Positions 9,481-18,120 are shown, numbered from the stretch's first letter. The stretch is 33,045 nucleotides of DNA from an uncultured Saprospiraceae bacterium (GCA_937928405.1 CALFWZ010000034.1:1-33045); one strand, 5' to 3'. A program made the numbers and translations. The notes: a model not told the origin generated them from the letters alone.

Positions 9481-10341
9481 TCAGTTTAGTCCTTTATTTT
9501 TCATTGCTTGTATATATTTCTTCACATTTTCCGCTTCCTCCGTATTATAATCAAAACTGATTTTATTGGCCAAGGCAATACTTTGTTCATGAAAAATAGT
9601 TGACATGAGCATAAAGCCTTTCCAGATATTTGCTTTTGCAAAATCAGAATAAGTTGTCTGAATCTGTTTCATGGTATGGGCAGCAAGATATTTTTTAATC
9701 AACTTATAATTCACCCCCAGATTTATCCTAAAATCAAAGTCAGCTGCCAGATTCCAAGCAATTATATTCATAAACATTTTCCTTAAAATGGTTTCTTGGA
9801 TGTCTTTAGCATAGATTATTTCATCCCGCAATAATCCTTTGACCACATAGGTGCTGACCCACCAAAACTCATTACAAGTATCGCTAAATTTAGTTTGAGA
9901 CGGTTTTTTCAACCAATAATCTTTATCGTTGGGAGTTGGAATCTCTTTAAATAGTTGGTCCTTGTCGAGCAATATTTTGCTTAAGCTATCATTTTTTTTA
10001 TGGCGATCTTCCAGCTTTCTTAAGGACAAATCAATCCTATTATGATCTTGGAATAACATCAAATAAACAATCGATTCTTCCTTTAATGGAGTATTATTTT
10101 CATGAAGATTCATGGAGTTTGGTTTTTGTAAAATGATTCTTTTTCCAAAAACATCTATCCAATTTGGAGTTCTAGCGAAACTATCTAAATCTTTTACAAA
10201 GTATACTATATCAAAATCTTGCAAATGATCTTTTCCAATATTTTTGTTCACTCTTGATCCATTGAGCATGACACATCGAATTCTTTCGTCTTTTTGGGCG
10301 ACCGAGCGTATCAATTCAAAAATTTGGTCTTCACTTCTCAT
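9481..10341 (-). CDS. ANT(6)/AadE-like aminoglycoside 6-adenylyltransferase
   Basis: About 286 residues from the Met at 10341. I chose this start because known AadE proteins begin MRSE; an in-frame Met 12 codons earlier (10377) is possible. It resembles streptomycin 6-adenylyltransferases along its length: the DERIRCVMLNGSRVN segment, then the nucleotidyltransferase metal motif LQDFDIVYF (DxD), a third acidic residue in NRIDLSL, and the family block CNEFWWVSTYVVKGL. The reaction would be transfer of AMP from ATP to the 6-OH of streptomycin. Similarity to clinical enzymes is moderate by eye and no mobile element abuts it, so it may be an intrinsic enzyme of this lineage. It lies 42 nt after the stop of the membrane-protein gene in a minus-strand run of small genes. 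Confidence 0.82.
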   Translation of the reverse strand: MRSEDQIFELIRSVAQKDERIRCVMLNGSRVNKNIGKDHLQDFDIVYFVKDLDSFARTPNWIDVFGKRIILQKPNSMNLHENNTPLKEESIVYLMLFQDHNRIDLSLRKLEDRHKKNDSLSKILLDKDQLFKEIPTPNDKDYWLKKPSQTKFSDTCNEFWWVSTYVVKGLLRDEIIYAKDIQETILRKMFMNIIAWNLAADFDFRINLGVNYKLIKKYLAAHTMKQIQTTYSDFAKANIWKGFMLMSTIFHEQSIALANKISFDYNTEEAENVKKYIQAMKNKGLN

Positions 10342-10383
10342 TTTATTTTTTTTCCGACCTTGGATCAGGGAATCCAAGATAGT

Positions 10384-10791
10384 TCAATTGAGTGATTTCT
10401 CTATGCCATCTTGCTTTTTATCCAAAAATACTACGCCACCAAACGACAGCCATAAAATGGTCTCGATCGCGATCGGAGGAATTATAGAAGCATTGATATT
10501 ACCTTGCATAAATTCATAGGTTCCCATACATGATAAACCAAATAAAACGATAGCGATAGAAAAACAAATTATCTGTCTTTCTTTAGAAGGGCGCAAATTT
10601 CTAGCAGCAAAGGTCAACACTGAGATACCTAGCATAAACATAGCTGTTCGACGTGACAGAACAAGCGTTGCCAATGATGGTTCTAAACCAATATCTCTGA
10701 TAAAACTATCTGACATAAAAAACAACAATACAAAAAGATAAGTAAACAATAACGATGTCCCAATGCATAATAATTTATAGAATGAATTCAT
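10384..10791 (-). CDS. Small integral membrane protein, about four helices, unknown
   Basis: About 135 residues from the Met at 10791; the frame stays open to another Met at 10845, which would add 18 polar residues and leave only 16 nt to the gene upstream. I see four hydrophobic stretches: LLCIGTSLLFTYLFVLLFF, a segment around MFMLGISVLTFAA, IICFSIAIVLFGLSCMG, and IPPIAIETILWLSFGGVVF. Between helices 1 and 2 lies IRDIGLEPS, and a short charged tail ends the protein. I do not recognise a named family with certainty. Its position between DUF2200 and the ANT(6)-like gene with small gaps suggests co-transcription but says nothing about function. Confidence 0.7.
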   Translation of the reverse strand: MNSFYKLLCIGTSLLFTYLFVLLFFMSDSFIRDIGLEPSLATLVLSRRTAMFMLGISVLTFAARNLRPSKERQIICFSIAIVLFGLSCMGTYEFMQGNINASIIPPIAIETILWLSFGGVVFLDKKQDGIEKSLN

Positions 10792-10861
10792 ATCCGTATT
10801 TTTATTAAAAAACCAAGATGATAGCCAATCAGATGTTATCACCAACTAACAGCACCAGTGT

Positions 10862-11239
10862 CTATTTTTTTTCTTTTCGTAAAATTTTCTCCATTTTACG
10901 GCCTTTTGCCAATTCATCAATTAGCTTTTCCATCTGTCGACATTGTTTATACAATTCAAATTCCTCTTCTATTTCTTCAATTCGATAACCACAAACTACT
11001 CCTTTAATCAGGTGTTCATTGGGATGGATTTTAGCTTTTTGAAAAAAGGTTCTAAAGGTTGCTTTTTCATCAATCAGTGCTTGTATAGCAGCTTGATCAA
11101 AACCAGTAAACCATTCAATTACTTGGTCGAGTTCCTCTTTTGTTCGACCATTTTTCACCAATCTATTGAGGTATAATGGATAGATGGATCCAAATACCAT
11201 ATTGGCCACCTTTTCATTTTTTTCGGATGTAACTTTCAT
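10862..11239 (-). CDS. DUF2200 family protein
   Basis: A 125-residue soluble protein with the strongly conserved DUF2200 features: KVANMVFGSIYPLYL at the start, the block GRTKEELDQVIEWFTGFD, then GVVCGYRIEEIE, and the C-terminal KLIDELAKGRKMEKILR. The length matches the family. The function of DUF2200 is unknown to me; in other genomes it appears as a stand-alone small gene, often in accessory regions. It starts a minus-strand run with the membrane protein and ANT(6)-like genes. The 96-bp gap upstream carries the motif GTTATAA twice on the minus strand. Confidence 0.85.
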   Translation of the reverse strand: MKVTSEKNEKVANMVFGSIYPLYLNRLVKNGRTKEELDQVIEWFTGFDQAAIQALIDEKATFRTFFQKAKIHPNEHLIKGVVCGYRIEEIEEEFELYKQCRQMEKLIDELAKGRKMEKILRKEKK

Positions 11240-11335
11240 TTTTAGTTAATTTTGAATTGATTGATTTTAACGATTATTTGCTTAGCTTATAACGAATGTA
11301 GACAATTATAACATACACAATGTTGGATATGTTTT

Positions 11336-11941
11336 TTATTTACATTGAATTTCAACCCCTTTTTCATCCCAACATTTTTCAGCAATTATTTTGTCGTCTT
11401 TATAATTTTGTTCTTTCCAAATTTTTCCATTCTCATGTAAAACATGCCAAATTCCAACTTTTTTTTCGTCTTTAAAATTAGCCTCTATGCAATTTGATGC
11501 GAGGTGAACATCACAAATTTTCCACTTCCCATTTCTATTGCCATTTACCATATTTCCTTCAGCTACCAACATGCCCTCATCATTGTACCATTTCATCAAA
11601 CCATTTGCAGTTCCATTTTTGTAAATTCCTGCTGTCCACAAATTTCCTGTTTCCCACCATTCTTTGCACAATCCTTCTTTTTTACCTTTTGCATAATTGC
11701 TCTCACTTTTTAATTTTCCATTTCTATAATGTTCTCGCCAAACTCCATGTTTCTGCTCATTTTGATATTGGTTATAATGAATGCTATCGATGGAGAGACT
11801 ATTTTTAACTACTTTTCCAACTACTACCTTTGTCGATTTGCCTTCCTTATTTTTTATCTGTCCACTACATCCGTAATAATTCAAGATTAAAATTATCAAG
11901 ATTAGTTTGATAGGAAAATTCTTTAATTTTTTTCTTGTCAT
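11336..11941 (-). CDS. MORN/YwqK-like repeat lipoprotein
   Basis: About 201 residues from the Met at 11941, chosen because it puts a signal peptide with a lipobox (YYGCSG, Cys25) at the N-terminus; the frame is open upstream to 12010. The body is made of repeats of about 22 residues of the MORN/YwqK type, seen as HGVWREHYRNGKLKSE, KKEGLCKEWWETGNLW, ANGLMKWYNDEGML, RNGKWKICD and KVGIWHVLHENGKIW. Such proteins are often labelled YwqK-family antitoxins by automatic annotation, but no toxin gene lies beside it and the repeats alone do not support an antitoxin function. A surface or periplasmic role is more likely given the lipid anchor. Confidence 0.8.
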   Translation of the reverse strand: MTRKKLKNFPIKLILIILILNYYGCSGQIKNKEGKSTKVVVGKVVKNSLSIDSIHYNQYQNEQKHGVWREHYRNGKLKSESNYAKGKKEGLCKEWWETGNLWTAGIYKNGTANGLMKWYNDEGMLVAEGNMVNGNRNGKWKICDVHLASNCIEANFKDEKKVGIWHVLHENGKIWKEQNYKDDKIIAEKCWDEKGVEIQCK

Positions 11942-12034
11942 TTCTTTTTTACTCTTGGTGACAGAACGGTGATAGATATTAAAGGTCGTTAAAGCTACAA
12001 CATAAGCCACAGAACCTTATGCTATAACATCTTT

Positions 12035-12157
12035 TTAACACCATAAATTTTCAATCCAAGTCCATTCCTTTTTCCAATCAACACTGACAGATTCGAGCCA
12101 AAAGTAACTTTCACCTACCACTATAATTTTTCTCCTTTTGTTTTTAGGTAAGGACAT
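12035..12157 (-). CDS. Small ORF (40 residues), possibly a truncated gene
   Basis: Reads MSLPKNKRRKIIVVGES, then YFWLES and a Trp-rich tail WKKEWTWIENLWC before TAA. The start resembles small accessory proteins of Bacteroidetes that begin with a basic stretch followed by a (K/R)KIIV-G-x-Y-x-W pattern, but these are usually longer, so this could be a short or truncated version. The codons are plausible. It sits 24 nt downstream of the 18-nt repeat copy at 12182-12199. No Shine-Dalgarno sequence. It might be chance, but the composition looks coding. Confidence 0.45.
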   Translation of the reverse strand: MSLPKNKRRKIIVVGESYFWLESVSVDWKKEWTWIENLWC

Positions 12158-12181
12158 TGGTCGTTATTTATTTTATGGAAT

Positions 12182-12199
12182 GGTCTTGCATAAACGCAG
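12182..12199 (-). repeat. 18-nt interspersed repeat, copy 1
   Basis: Plus-strand sequence GGTCTTGCATAAACGCAG, identical to 28628-28645 and in the same orientation. In this copy the DNA beyond it (to about 12220) contains GTGGCCC and GGTCAC, an imperfect counterpart of the TAAGCCC/GGGCTTA hairpin of copy 2. It ends 24 nt upstream of the minus-strand 40-residue ORF. Confidence 0.7.
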
Positions 12200-12505
12200 G
12201 TGGCCCGTTTAGGTCACTTGAAATTTTATGCTTTGCCCTGGCCATGCATAGTTAAATTTAATCCCATTGGTTGCGTATTTTTTCTAAACTTAGTATAATA
12301 CCAACGGCGCTAGCCTATCATTAGGAAACTTAGCCTAACCAACAAAACAAATTTCTACTATTTCATGGATAACATTAAAGTGCATTCAACTGTTCCGAAA
12401 AAAGGGAAAACTAATTTCATATTTGTTGGAATTATGCTTAAGTTTATAGTTGATTTAATAAAAAATCAACCTATATAAATAACAAAAAGTATTTAAACTA
12501 ATTTC
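12200..12505. other. Divergent intergenic region upstream of the large propeller gene
   Basis: AT-rich, no gene. It should contain the promoter of the plus-strand gene at 12506, but no TAnnTTTG box was found; the nearest sequence is CATATTTG near 12418, one base off. A TAGCCT motif occurs twice near 12311-12335. Confidence 0.4.
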
Positions 12506-15500
12506 ATGAAAACTAACCTACTTCTTTTGCTCCGTTCTCTTTCTATTATATTTTTTACCATTGGCCTGTTTTTTCAGACTGCCCGAGCTCAATACGCTGA
12601 CCTTAGCTGGCAAAAAGTCGGAAATTTTGAGGATATCGGAGAGGCCAGTTTTATTGAACATGATTTTGATGAAGATGGTAATATGGAAATTATGTACTCC
12701 TCGAATGCCTCTAATCATGGTCTTCTAAAAATCATGGATTATGTGAATAATAATTATGAGGAAACGTATGTCTCTCCATTATTTGATTCTAAAATCAGCT
12801 GGATTCAGAAATATGACTTAGATAATGATGGTGATTACCAGCTCTATATAGCCCGCAATTGGACGATTGAAGTGATGGATTTAAACACAAAAATCATTCA
12901 GGATACGATACCACTCCCCATCCTCGCTAAGAAATTTTTGATGGTAGATATAGAAAATGATGGTACCTACGAAATAGCCATGTTGAATAGTTCTAACCTA
13001 AAAATTATCAATATGGAAGGGGAAGAAATATTTAGCAAATTTGTTTCTAGCGCGGATGATTTAGCGTTAGGAGATGTTGATGGTGATGGCATGGAGGAGC
13101 TAATTGTCACCGGTGCCGATGGTTATGTAATTGACCTTGCTGATTTTTCAGATCAGTGGACCTTCTTTGGAGGCTTTGGTAATAATATTTATCTGGCAGA
13201 CATCGATGGTTCTGGCAAAAATTTAATCTTTGGTGCTGACACCTATGATTATATCACCTGTTTCGACGCCCAATTGATGACTCCTCTGTGGCAAATCAAT
13301 GTCAACAGCCAAATAACGGAACTTGAAGTACATGACTTAAATAACGATGGAGCATTTGAATTGATTGTTGGAAAATACTGGGATAACAATGCTATTCAAT
13401 GTTATAATATAAATAATCAAACCTTAATCTGGGAGACCTCTATTCCCAATAGTGGCGTTACTGATTTTGGGGTGGCAGATTTTGATGGAGATAATATCCT
13501 TGAAATTGTTTACGGTTGTGGATACAACACTAGCTCAGAGGATATATTGGTAGTGATGGATGCCCAAACTCAGATTCAAGAATATGTCAGTACAGATTTT
13601 TCTGATGGTTTTGTGCTGAATTTAGACGATGTAAATGAAGACGAAGCCTTGGATGTTTTTATGGCTAGCCGTAGCTCTAATCGAGGATATGACGAAGGAA
13701 TTGGGTATATCTATGACGGAGTGACCAAAGAAGTTTTTGATGGTCCGATAAATTCAGGTATCTACGGTGAGCTTACCGATGTTTCTACCTTGTGGTATGA
13801 AGATCAACTCTATTATGCTTTTTTAACTGAATATCGGATTATTATCTATAATTCGGTTGATACGGATAATGAAATTCTTAATGAATATTTTGGTTTCGCC
13901 TCTATGATCTTTGGTGGATTCTATTTACCAGAAGACGGTGGTACACCTTCTTACTATGTAATTCGCGATAATGGTAGAGTAATTTTTTACGATTTTTCCA
14001 ACAATTCATTAACAGAGACCTGGTCAACCATTTCAACAAATTCTTCTGTTAGAGATTATGAAATAGCAAATATGGATACAGATCCAGCTATGGAAATAGC
14101 CTTGCTTTCTAACGGAATTGTGCATGTGTATGATTTGGAAACCCATTTTTTACAAGGACAATATCCCCTCGGCGCTAATAATGCGAGAGCTTTTACTTTC
14201 ACAGATATAAATCTAGATGGCAACAAGGATATTTTATTCCACAATGGCAATAATCAACTTGGTATTTATAATGTAGAAGATGGAGGTATTTCTAACCTTG
14301 AAATTGCGGACAATACTATTCAAGCGATCGAGGCTATAAATTTAGACGAAAATCCAGCAGAAGAAATTATCATTCTAACGGAAGACCGGATAAGTATCTA
14401 CGATAATGAAGGAGTCCACCTCTTCGCTAGTGAGGTTATTAATTCTAGTGGTACTTATGATTACCCTAGCTTGAAGGTCCGAGATATCGACAACGATCAA
14501 CATATGGAAATTTTAGCAGCCACTGAAACAGGGGTTTATGAATATAAACTAGCCGGAACTTATCTCGATGTTACCCTTCCACGGGTTAAAAACGTTGTAC
14601 CTATTGCCAACACCACCCAACTTTCTACCAATACAATTTTCGAAGTAATCTTTACAGAATCTATTAGTACTGAAAGCATTGAAGACAAAATTTTCGTTAA
14701 AGATCAAAACGAAAACAGTATTCCTTTTTCGACTGCCTACAATGATGCGCTCAACAAGTTGTCTATCCAACCATTGACGACTTGGCCTAGTGGTGCAGCA
14801 TTGACAATAACCTTGGAACATACTATTACAGATCCTACAGGTAATTTATTGGATGGCAATAATAATGGTGTCAGTGATGGCATAGTAGATGATTATTCTT
14901 GGACCATCTATCTAGGCCTGGGCGTTGATGAGCAAGGTCCTGAAATCAAAGAAATTTCTTTACTGACCAATGTATTCAAAGGTGCTCCCATTCAGTTAAG
15001 TGGATACGCAACCGATAGTTCTGCTATCGCTACTTCTACCATTAAATATCTAGAGTATTTTGTGGATGAAGTCACCACGATCGGGGCAGGCACACCAATT
15101 CCACCATTAGATGAAGTTTTCGATCAAACCACCGAATCCTTTGCATTTAAAATTCAGACGGAGAATTTAGCTTATGGAAATCATACCGTTTTTATCGTTG
15201 GACAAGATGCCCTCAATAATTGGGGCGTAGTAGCGGAAGTCACTTTTAATATTATTGAAGAAGACCCTGCCAATTGGACCAGATATAGTAATAATATTTA
15301 TAATACTGGCGCTAATAATTTCTCTGACTTAGCCTTTCCAATTAATCAAGTACATCAATTTAGTCATAATAATGATGTAATTAGTAAAAGTATTGTGGTA
15401 GAAGATTATCTGGTCTATACCGTCTCTGGCAATAATAAACTAATCGTCTGTCGAGATATTAATACCGGAGAAGAAATTTGGAGCAAGAGTTTTGTTTTGT

Positions 15501-17086
15501 CTGAAGATGTCCATCCGGTCAGTTATGCCTATGGGTTTGTTTATGTACAGTTAGGAGATCATTCAGACAGTAGACTAGCTTGTTATGATATTACCAATGG
15601 AAATGAAATATGGACCACGAATTATTCTGTGCAGTGGAGTGATTATTATGGACCAACTGTTTACAAAGACAAAGTCTATATCGTAGAAGGATACTATGAT
15701 TCGACCATTGGTGCTTACGACGCCTTCGATGGTACCTTGGCCTGGACTTCCAATGTACATGAATTTGACAACTATGATACTTGGCAACCGGCTTTTTATC
15801 GGGATACCGTGTATGGATACGCGGAAATTTTTGCTGCAATGAATACCATATCAGGAGGCATTTATTATGCTTATGATACTGACGAGATTCCTTTTAGTTG
15901 GCCAGGTTGGTCAATGGATGCAAGTATTGTAGTGGATACCACCAACCGTCAACTCATTCTGACGTCCATGAATTATACGCATGCCTTTTCTATGGACAAT
16001 CATAGTATCAACTGGACTATCACCAATCAGTCGGAAGGTAGTTTCAATGCAACACCAGCTCTATACGATGGAAAACTTTATGTAACCTCAAGAGATGCGC
16101 TTAGAGAAATTGACGTGTTGACTGGCGAAGTCCTTTGGCAATATGATATTCCGGTTTCAAATTATGGTTCTCAACCTACCGTAAGCGAAAATATAATGGT
16201 GTTCGCCAATAATAGCAATACGTATATTTTTGATAGAAATACGCGTGAATTAAAAATGTCGATTCCAGAAAGAGGAAGCGTTATTATTAGCAAAAACCAT
16301 CTAGTCCATTCTTCTAGAAATGGGCAAGTTCGCGTATTCGCATTTGACAATAGTCCCGCTCCACTTAGTGGTGGTCTGGAGGTCATCCAATTTAATGCTT
16401 GTCATGGTGATGAAGACATGATCATAAGGGCCAATATTTTAGGCGGCATCCCTCCGTATGAGTATGAATGGAATATTTTCACCCCATCCAACACCAATAC
16501 CATCAGTGATTTACCAGGAGGTAACTATAATGTAACCATCACGGATGCAGTTTTCAACTCGATTGATCTTGGTATCGTGGTGGTCGAACCAGAGTTGTTA
16601 AGTGCGACGGGCATTAGTACTCCCGAAAATGGTATGTCCGCAGACGGAACGGCTACTGTTCTTGTGACTGGAGGAATAGGCCCCCTCTCTTATGAATGGG
16701 CAGCCAACCCTGACATCAATCATTACACGCTCGAAGGATTGTCTGCAGGAGCTTATTCCGTTACGATTACCGATGCCAATGATTGTGAGACTACCCTTGA
16801 AATTTTGGTGGAATCGGTTACGGGCGTTCATGAATTGGAAAACGGTGTTTCTATTGAGATTCTGCCTACCATAACCAATGATCAGGTAACCATTCGTGCC
16901 AACCAAACATTGGATCAGGTAACCATTGAGGTCTATGATCTTTCTGGGAAAACCGTACTTAGAAAAAAGGTAAATCGTTTCGACTCAAAAGTCATTTCTC
17001 TTGGCAATTATACATCAGGTTACTATTTAGTCCGAATAAAAAATGCGGAGTTTAGTATAACGGAAAAGATTATTTTGACCAAGTAA
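12506..17086 (+). CDS. Large secreted FG-GAP/PQQ-propeller protein with SprB-like repeats and T9SS sorting domain
   Basis: A 1526-residue exported protein. A signal peptide (about 1-28, ending ARAQ) is followed by a long region to ~700 with FG-GAP/VCBS-type calcium loops (DFDEDGNMEI, DVDGDGMEEL, DLNNDGAFEL, DINLDGNKDI, DIDNDQHMEI). An Ig-like domain of the SbsA type follows (about 705-800). A second propeller at ~980-1290 has PQQ-like blades (DINTGEEIWSKSF, DITNGNEIWTTNY, DVLTGEVLWQYDIP). One or two SprB-like repeats follow (ACHGDEDMIIRANILGGIPP; later GGIGPLSYEW), then a type A sorting domain ending FSITEKIILTK. SprB is the gliding adhesin of the phylum, so a surface adhesion role is reasonable but inferred. 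It is a single plus-strand gene with no clear downstream terminator. The last domain holds a 15-bp direct repeat encoding DQVTI twice. Confidence 0.9.
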   Translation: MKTNLLLLLRSLSIIFFTIGLFFQTARAQYADLSWQKVGNFEDIGEASFIEHDFDEDGNMEIMYSSNASNHGLLKIMDYVNNNYEETYVSPLFDSKISWIQKYDLDNDGDYQLYIARNWTIEVMDLNTKIIQDTIPLPILAKKFLMVDIENDGTYEIAMLNSSNLKIINMEGEEIFSKFVSSADDLALGDVDGDGMEELIVTGADGYVIDLADFSDQWTFFGGFGNNIYLADIDGSGKNLIFGADTYDYITCFDAQLMTPLWQINVNSQITELEVHDLNNDGAFELIVGKYWDNNAIQCYNINNQTLIWETSIPNSGVTDFGVADFDGDNILEIVYGCGYNTSSEDILVVMDAQTQIQEYVSTDFSDGFVLNLDDVNEDEALDVFMASRSSNRGYDEGIGYIYDGVTKEVFDGPINSGIYGELTDVSTLWYEDQLYYAFLTEYRIIIYNSVDTDNEILNEYFGFASMIFGGFYLPEDGGTPSYYVIRDNGRVIFYDFSNNSLTETWSTISTNSSVRDYEIANMDTDPAMEIALLSNGIVHVYDLETHFLQGQYPLGANNARAFTFTDINLDGNKDILFHNGNNQLGIYNVEDGGISNLEIADNTIQAIEAINLDENPAEEIIILTEDRISIYDNEGVHLFASEVINSSGTYDYPSLKVRDIDNDQHMEILAATETGVYEYKLAGTYLDVTLPRVKNVVPIANTTQLSTNTIFEVIFTESISTESIEDKIFVKDQNENSIPFSTAYNDALNKLSIQPLTTWPSGAALTITLEHTITDPTGNLLDGNNNGVSDGIVDDYSWTIYLGLGVDEQGPEIKEISLLTNVFKGAPIQLSGYATDSSAIATSTIKYLEYFVDEVTTIGAGTPIPPLDEVFDQTTESFAFKIQTENLAYGNHTVFIVGQDALNNWGVVAEVTFNIIEEDPANWTRYSNNIYNTGANNFSDLAFPINQVHQFSHNNDVISKSIVVEDYLVYTVSGNNKLIVCRDINTGEEIWSKSFVLSEDVHPVSYAYGFVYVQLGDHSDSRLACYDITNGNEIWTTNYSVQWSDYYGPTVYKDKVYIVEGYYDSTIGAYDAFDGTLAWTSNVHEFDNYDTWQPAFYRDTVYGYAEIFAAMNTISGGIYYAYDTDEIPFSWPGWSMDASIVVDTTNRQLILTSMNYTHAFSMDNHSINWTITNQSEGSFNATPALYDGKLYVTSRDALREIDVLTGEVLWQYDIPVSNYGSQPTVSENIMVFANNSNTYIFDRNTRELKMSIPERGSVIISKNHLVHSSRNGQVRVFAFDNSPAPLSGGLEVIQFNACHGDEDMIIRANILGGIPPYEYEWNIFTPSNTNTISDLPGGNYNVTITDAVFNSIDLGIVVVEPELLSATGISTPENGMSADGTATVLVTGGIGPLSYEWAANPDINHYTLEGLSAGAYSVTITDANDCETTLEILVESVTGVHELENGVSIEILPTITNDQVTIRANQTLDQVTIEVYDLSGKTVLRKKVNRFDSKVISLGNYTSGYYLVRIKNAEFSITEKIILTK

Positions 17087-17148
17087 TTTTTGTTTGGTTT
17101 TCTTGGAGCATTTTTTTGATCTCACTCATTCCTGTTCTTTTTTAACTG

Positions 17149-17185
17149 CGACTTGGTAGATGGGCCTTGACCAGCTATCAAGTCG
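17149..17185. repeat. Imperfect hairpin after the large propeller gene
   Basis: An 11-bp stem with one G.U pair (CGACTTGGTAG at 17149-17159 and CTATCAAGTCG at 17175-17185) and a 15-nt loop. No T-run follows on either strand, so it is not a standard terminator. Confidence 0.45.
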
Positions 17186-17238
17186 TAGGATAATGACAGA
17201 ATCAACGACTGTTTTATAATTAAATTATTTTGGGATAT

Positions 17239-17424
17239 TTAATACACTGTGTATTTAATCTCTTCACGAGGATACTCTTTTTTCATTTCTGTAAAAGATT
17301 CCATCTTTATCCTTGATACATCTGTTTTATTTGGGAAAGCTACCAATGGATTTCTTTCGACAATCTCCCCCACGATTTTTTCTTAAACTTTAATTCGTAA
17401 TTCTAACTCTTTTACTTTGTCCAT
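17239..17424 (-). pseudogene. Small gene interrupted by one in-frame stop codon
   Basis: From ATG at 17424 the frame reads MDKVKELELRIKV, then TAA (codon 14), then continues without a break for 47 residues: EKIVGEIVERNPLVAF, PNKTDVSRIKMESFTEM, KKEYPREEIKYTVY, and TAA. Both parts have coding-like composition and share one frame, so a point nonsense mutation, or a sequencing error, in a ~60-residue gene is the simplest reading. Alternatively only the second part is a gene, starting at a GTG near codon 18. I do not recognise the family. It lies 49 nt downstream of the small membrane-protein gene on the same strand. Confidence 0.55.
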
Positions 17425-17473
17425 CTTTTCTTATGTTTTTCATTAAACTTATGAACCTATTAATTAGCATGAA

Positions 17474-17686
17474 TTATTCTTTATTCTTTTTACTAGAAAA
17501 ATCAATATAAGCACTTCCAATAAGACTGGCTCCAATAACAATGGCCATAATTATATCAAACATTTCTCTTTTAATAATCATCGAATATATACCAGCGAGA
17601 ATACTGAGTATTCCAATTCCAATGATTAAATTTCTTGTGGATTTATTCATTTGTCCAAAATTTAATTGTTGAAAAATCTTCAACAC
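17474..17686 (-). CDS. Small two-helix membrane protein, unknown
   Basis: 70 residues from 17686, or 58 from the Met at 17650, which removes MLKIFQQLNFGQ and puts the first helix nearer the N-terminus. Two hydrophobic helices are visible: LIIGIGILSILAGIYSMII and IIMAIVIGASLIGSAYI, joined by KREMFD, with a charged tail SSKKNKE. No family is recognised. It is followed on the same strand by the interrupted small gene and preceded by the DUF2007 gene 44 nt upstream, so the three may form one short transcript. Confidence 0.6.
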   Translation of the reverse strand: MLKIFQQLNFGQMNKSTRNLIIGIGILSILAGIYSMIIKREMFDIIMAIVIGASLIGSAYIDFSSKKNKE

Positions 17687-17730
17687 ACTAATGTGTATTT
17701 AATTCAAATTTAATCGTCTAACTAGTTTGC

Positions 17731-17943
17731 TCAAAGAATCTCAGCTTCTTTTAAGATATTTTTCGCTTCCATTTCATCGTCTTTTGAAACGATAATTTGA
17801 ATGGCTCCAAACAAATTGGGGTGCGCAGAATCCATTTTATTGATGGTATGTGCTTCGATGCCTGCTTCATTGAGTAAATGGACGGCAGTCTTGACTTTAA
17901 TATTTGAGACTGAAAAAAATATGGTTTCATTTTTCATCTTCAT
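17731..17943 (-). CDS. DUF2007 domain protein (putative signal-transducing protein)
   Basis: 70 residues. Begins NETIFFSVSNIKVKTAVHLLNEAGIEAHTINKMDSAHPN, continues with IQIIVSKDDEMEAKNILKEAE and ends there. This matches DUF2007: a small ACT-like fold in which residues cover a strand, the helix that selects among subunits, a loop with a short acidic/Asn stretch, and the typical C-terminal D(E)MEAKNIL helix. Family members are called putative signal-transducing proteins, but no ligand is established. The Met at 17943 is followed by a second Met at codon 3. A nested inverted repeat lies directly upstream in its leader. Confidence 0.82.
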   Translation of the reverse strand: MKMKNETIFFSVSNIKVKTAVHLLNEAGIEAHTINKMDSAHPNLFGAIQIIVSKDDEMEAKNILKEAEIL

Positions 17944-17968
17944 TATTTTAGAAAGGTGAAATAAATTT

Positions 17969-18039
17969 AGATTAATTGATAGGTCAATTTAATAAGATAT
18001 TGACCTTCTACTATCTACTTCAATATCAATTATTAATCT
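17969..18039. repeat. Nested inverted repeat upstream of the DUF2007 gene
   Basis: Outer arms AGATTAATTGAT (17969-17980) and ATCAATTATTAATCT (18025-18039) pair with a 3-nt bulge. Inner arms GGTCAAT (17982-17988) and ATTGACC (17999-18005) are perfect. It could be a leader RNA structure or operator for the minus-strand gene, but all arms are AT-rich. Confidence 0.45.
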
Positions 18040-18120
18040 AATGAAGTCCGATTTTTTCGACTAGCACTTGGTTTTAATCGATTAGTGCCCTACTCTTTTT
18101 TATGCAAGATTATTTCATAG

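Noticed and set aside
11494..11808. 104-codon plus-strand ORF opposite the MORN lipoprotein gene
   Set aside because: It is the shadow of the real gene: His/Phe-rich translation with no features.
11336..11941. Toxin-antitoxin role for the YwqK-like protein
   Set aside because: The label comes from automatic naming; there is no toxin neighbour and the protein has a lipobox.
14549..14821. 90-codon minus-strand ORF inside the large propeller gene
   Set aside because: It lies wholly within an intact T9SS gene in another frame and has no coding features.
17079..17140. Minus-strand 19-codon ORF MSEIKKMLQENQTKITWSK
   Set aside because: Too short and overlapping the 3' end of the large propeller gene; may be chance.
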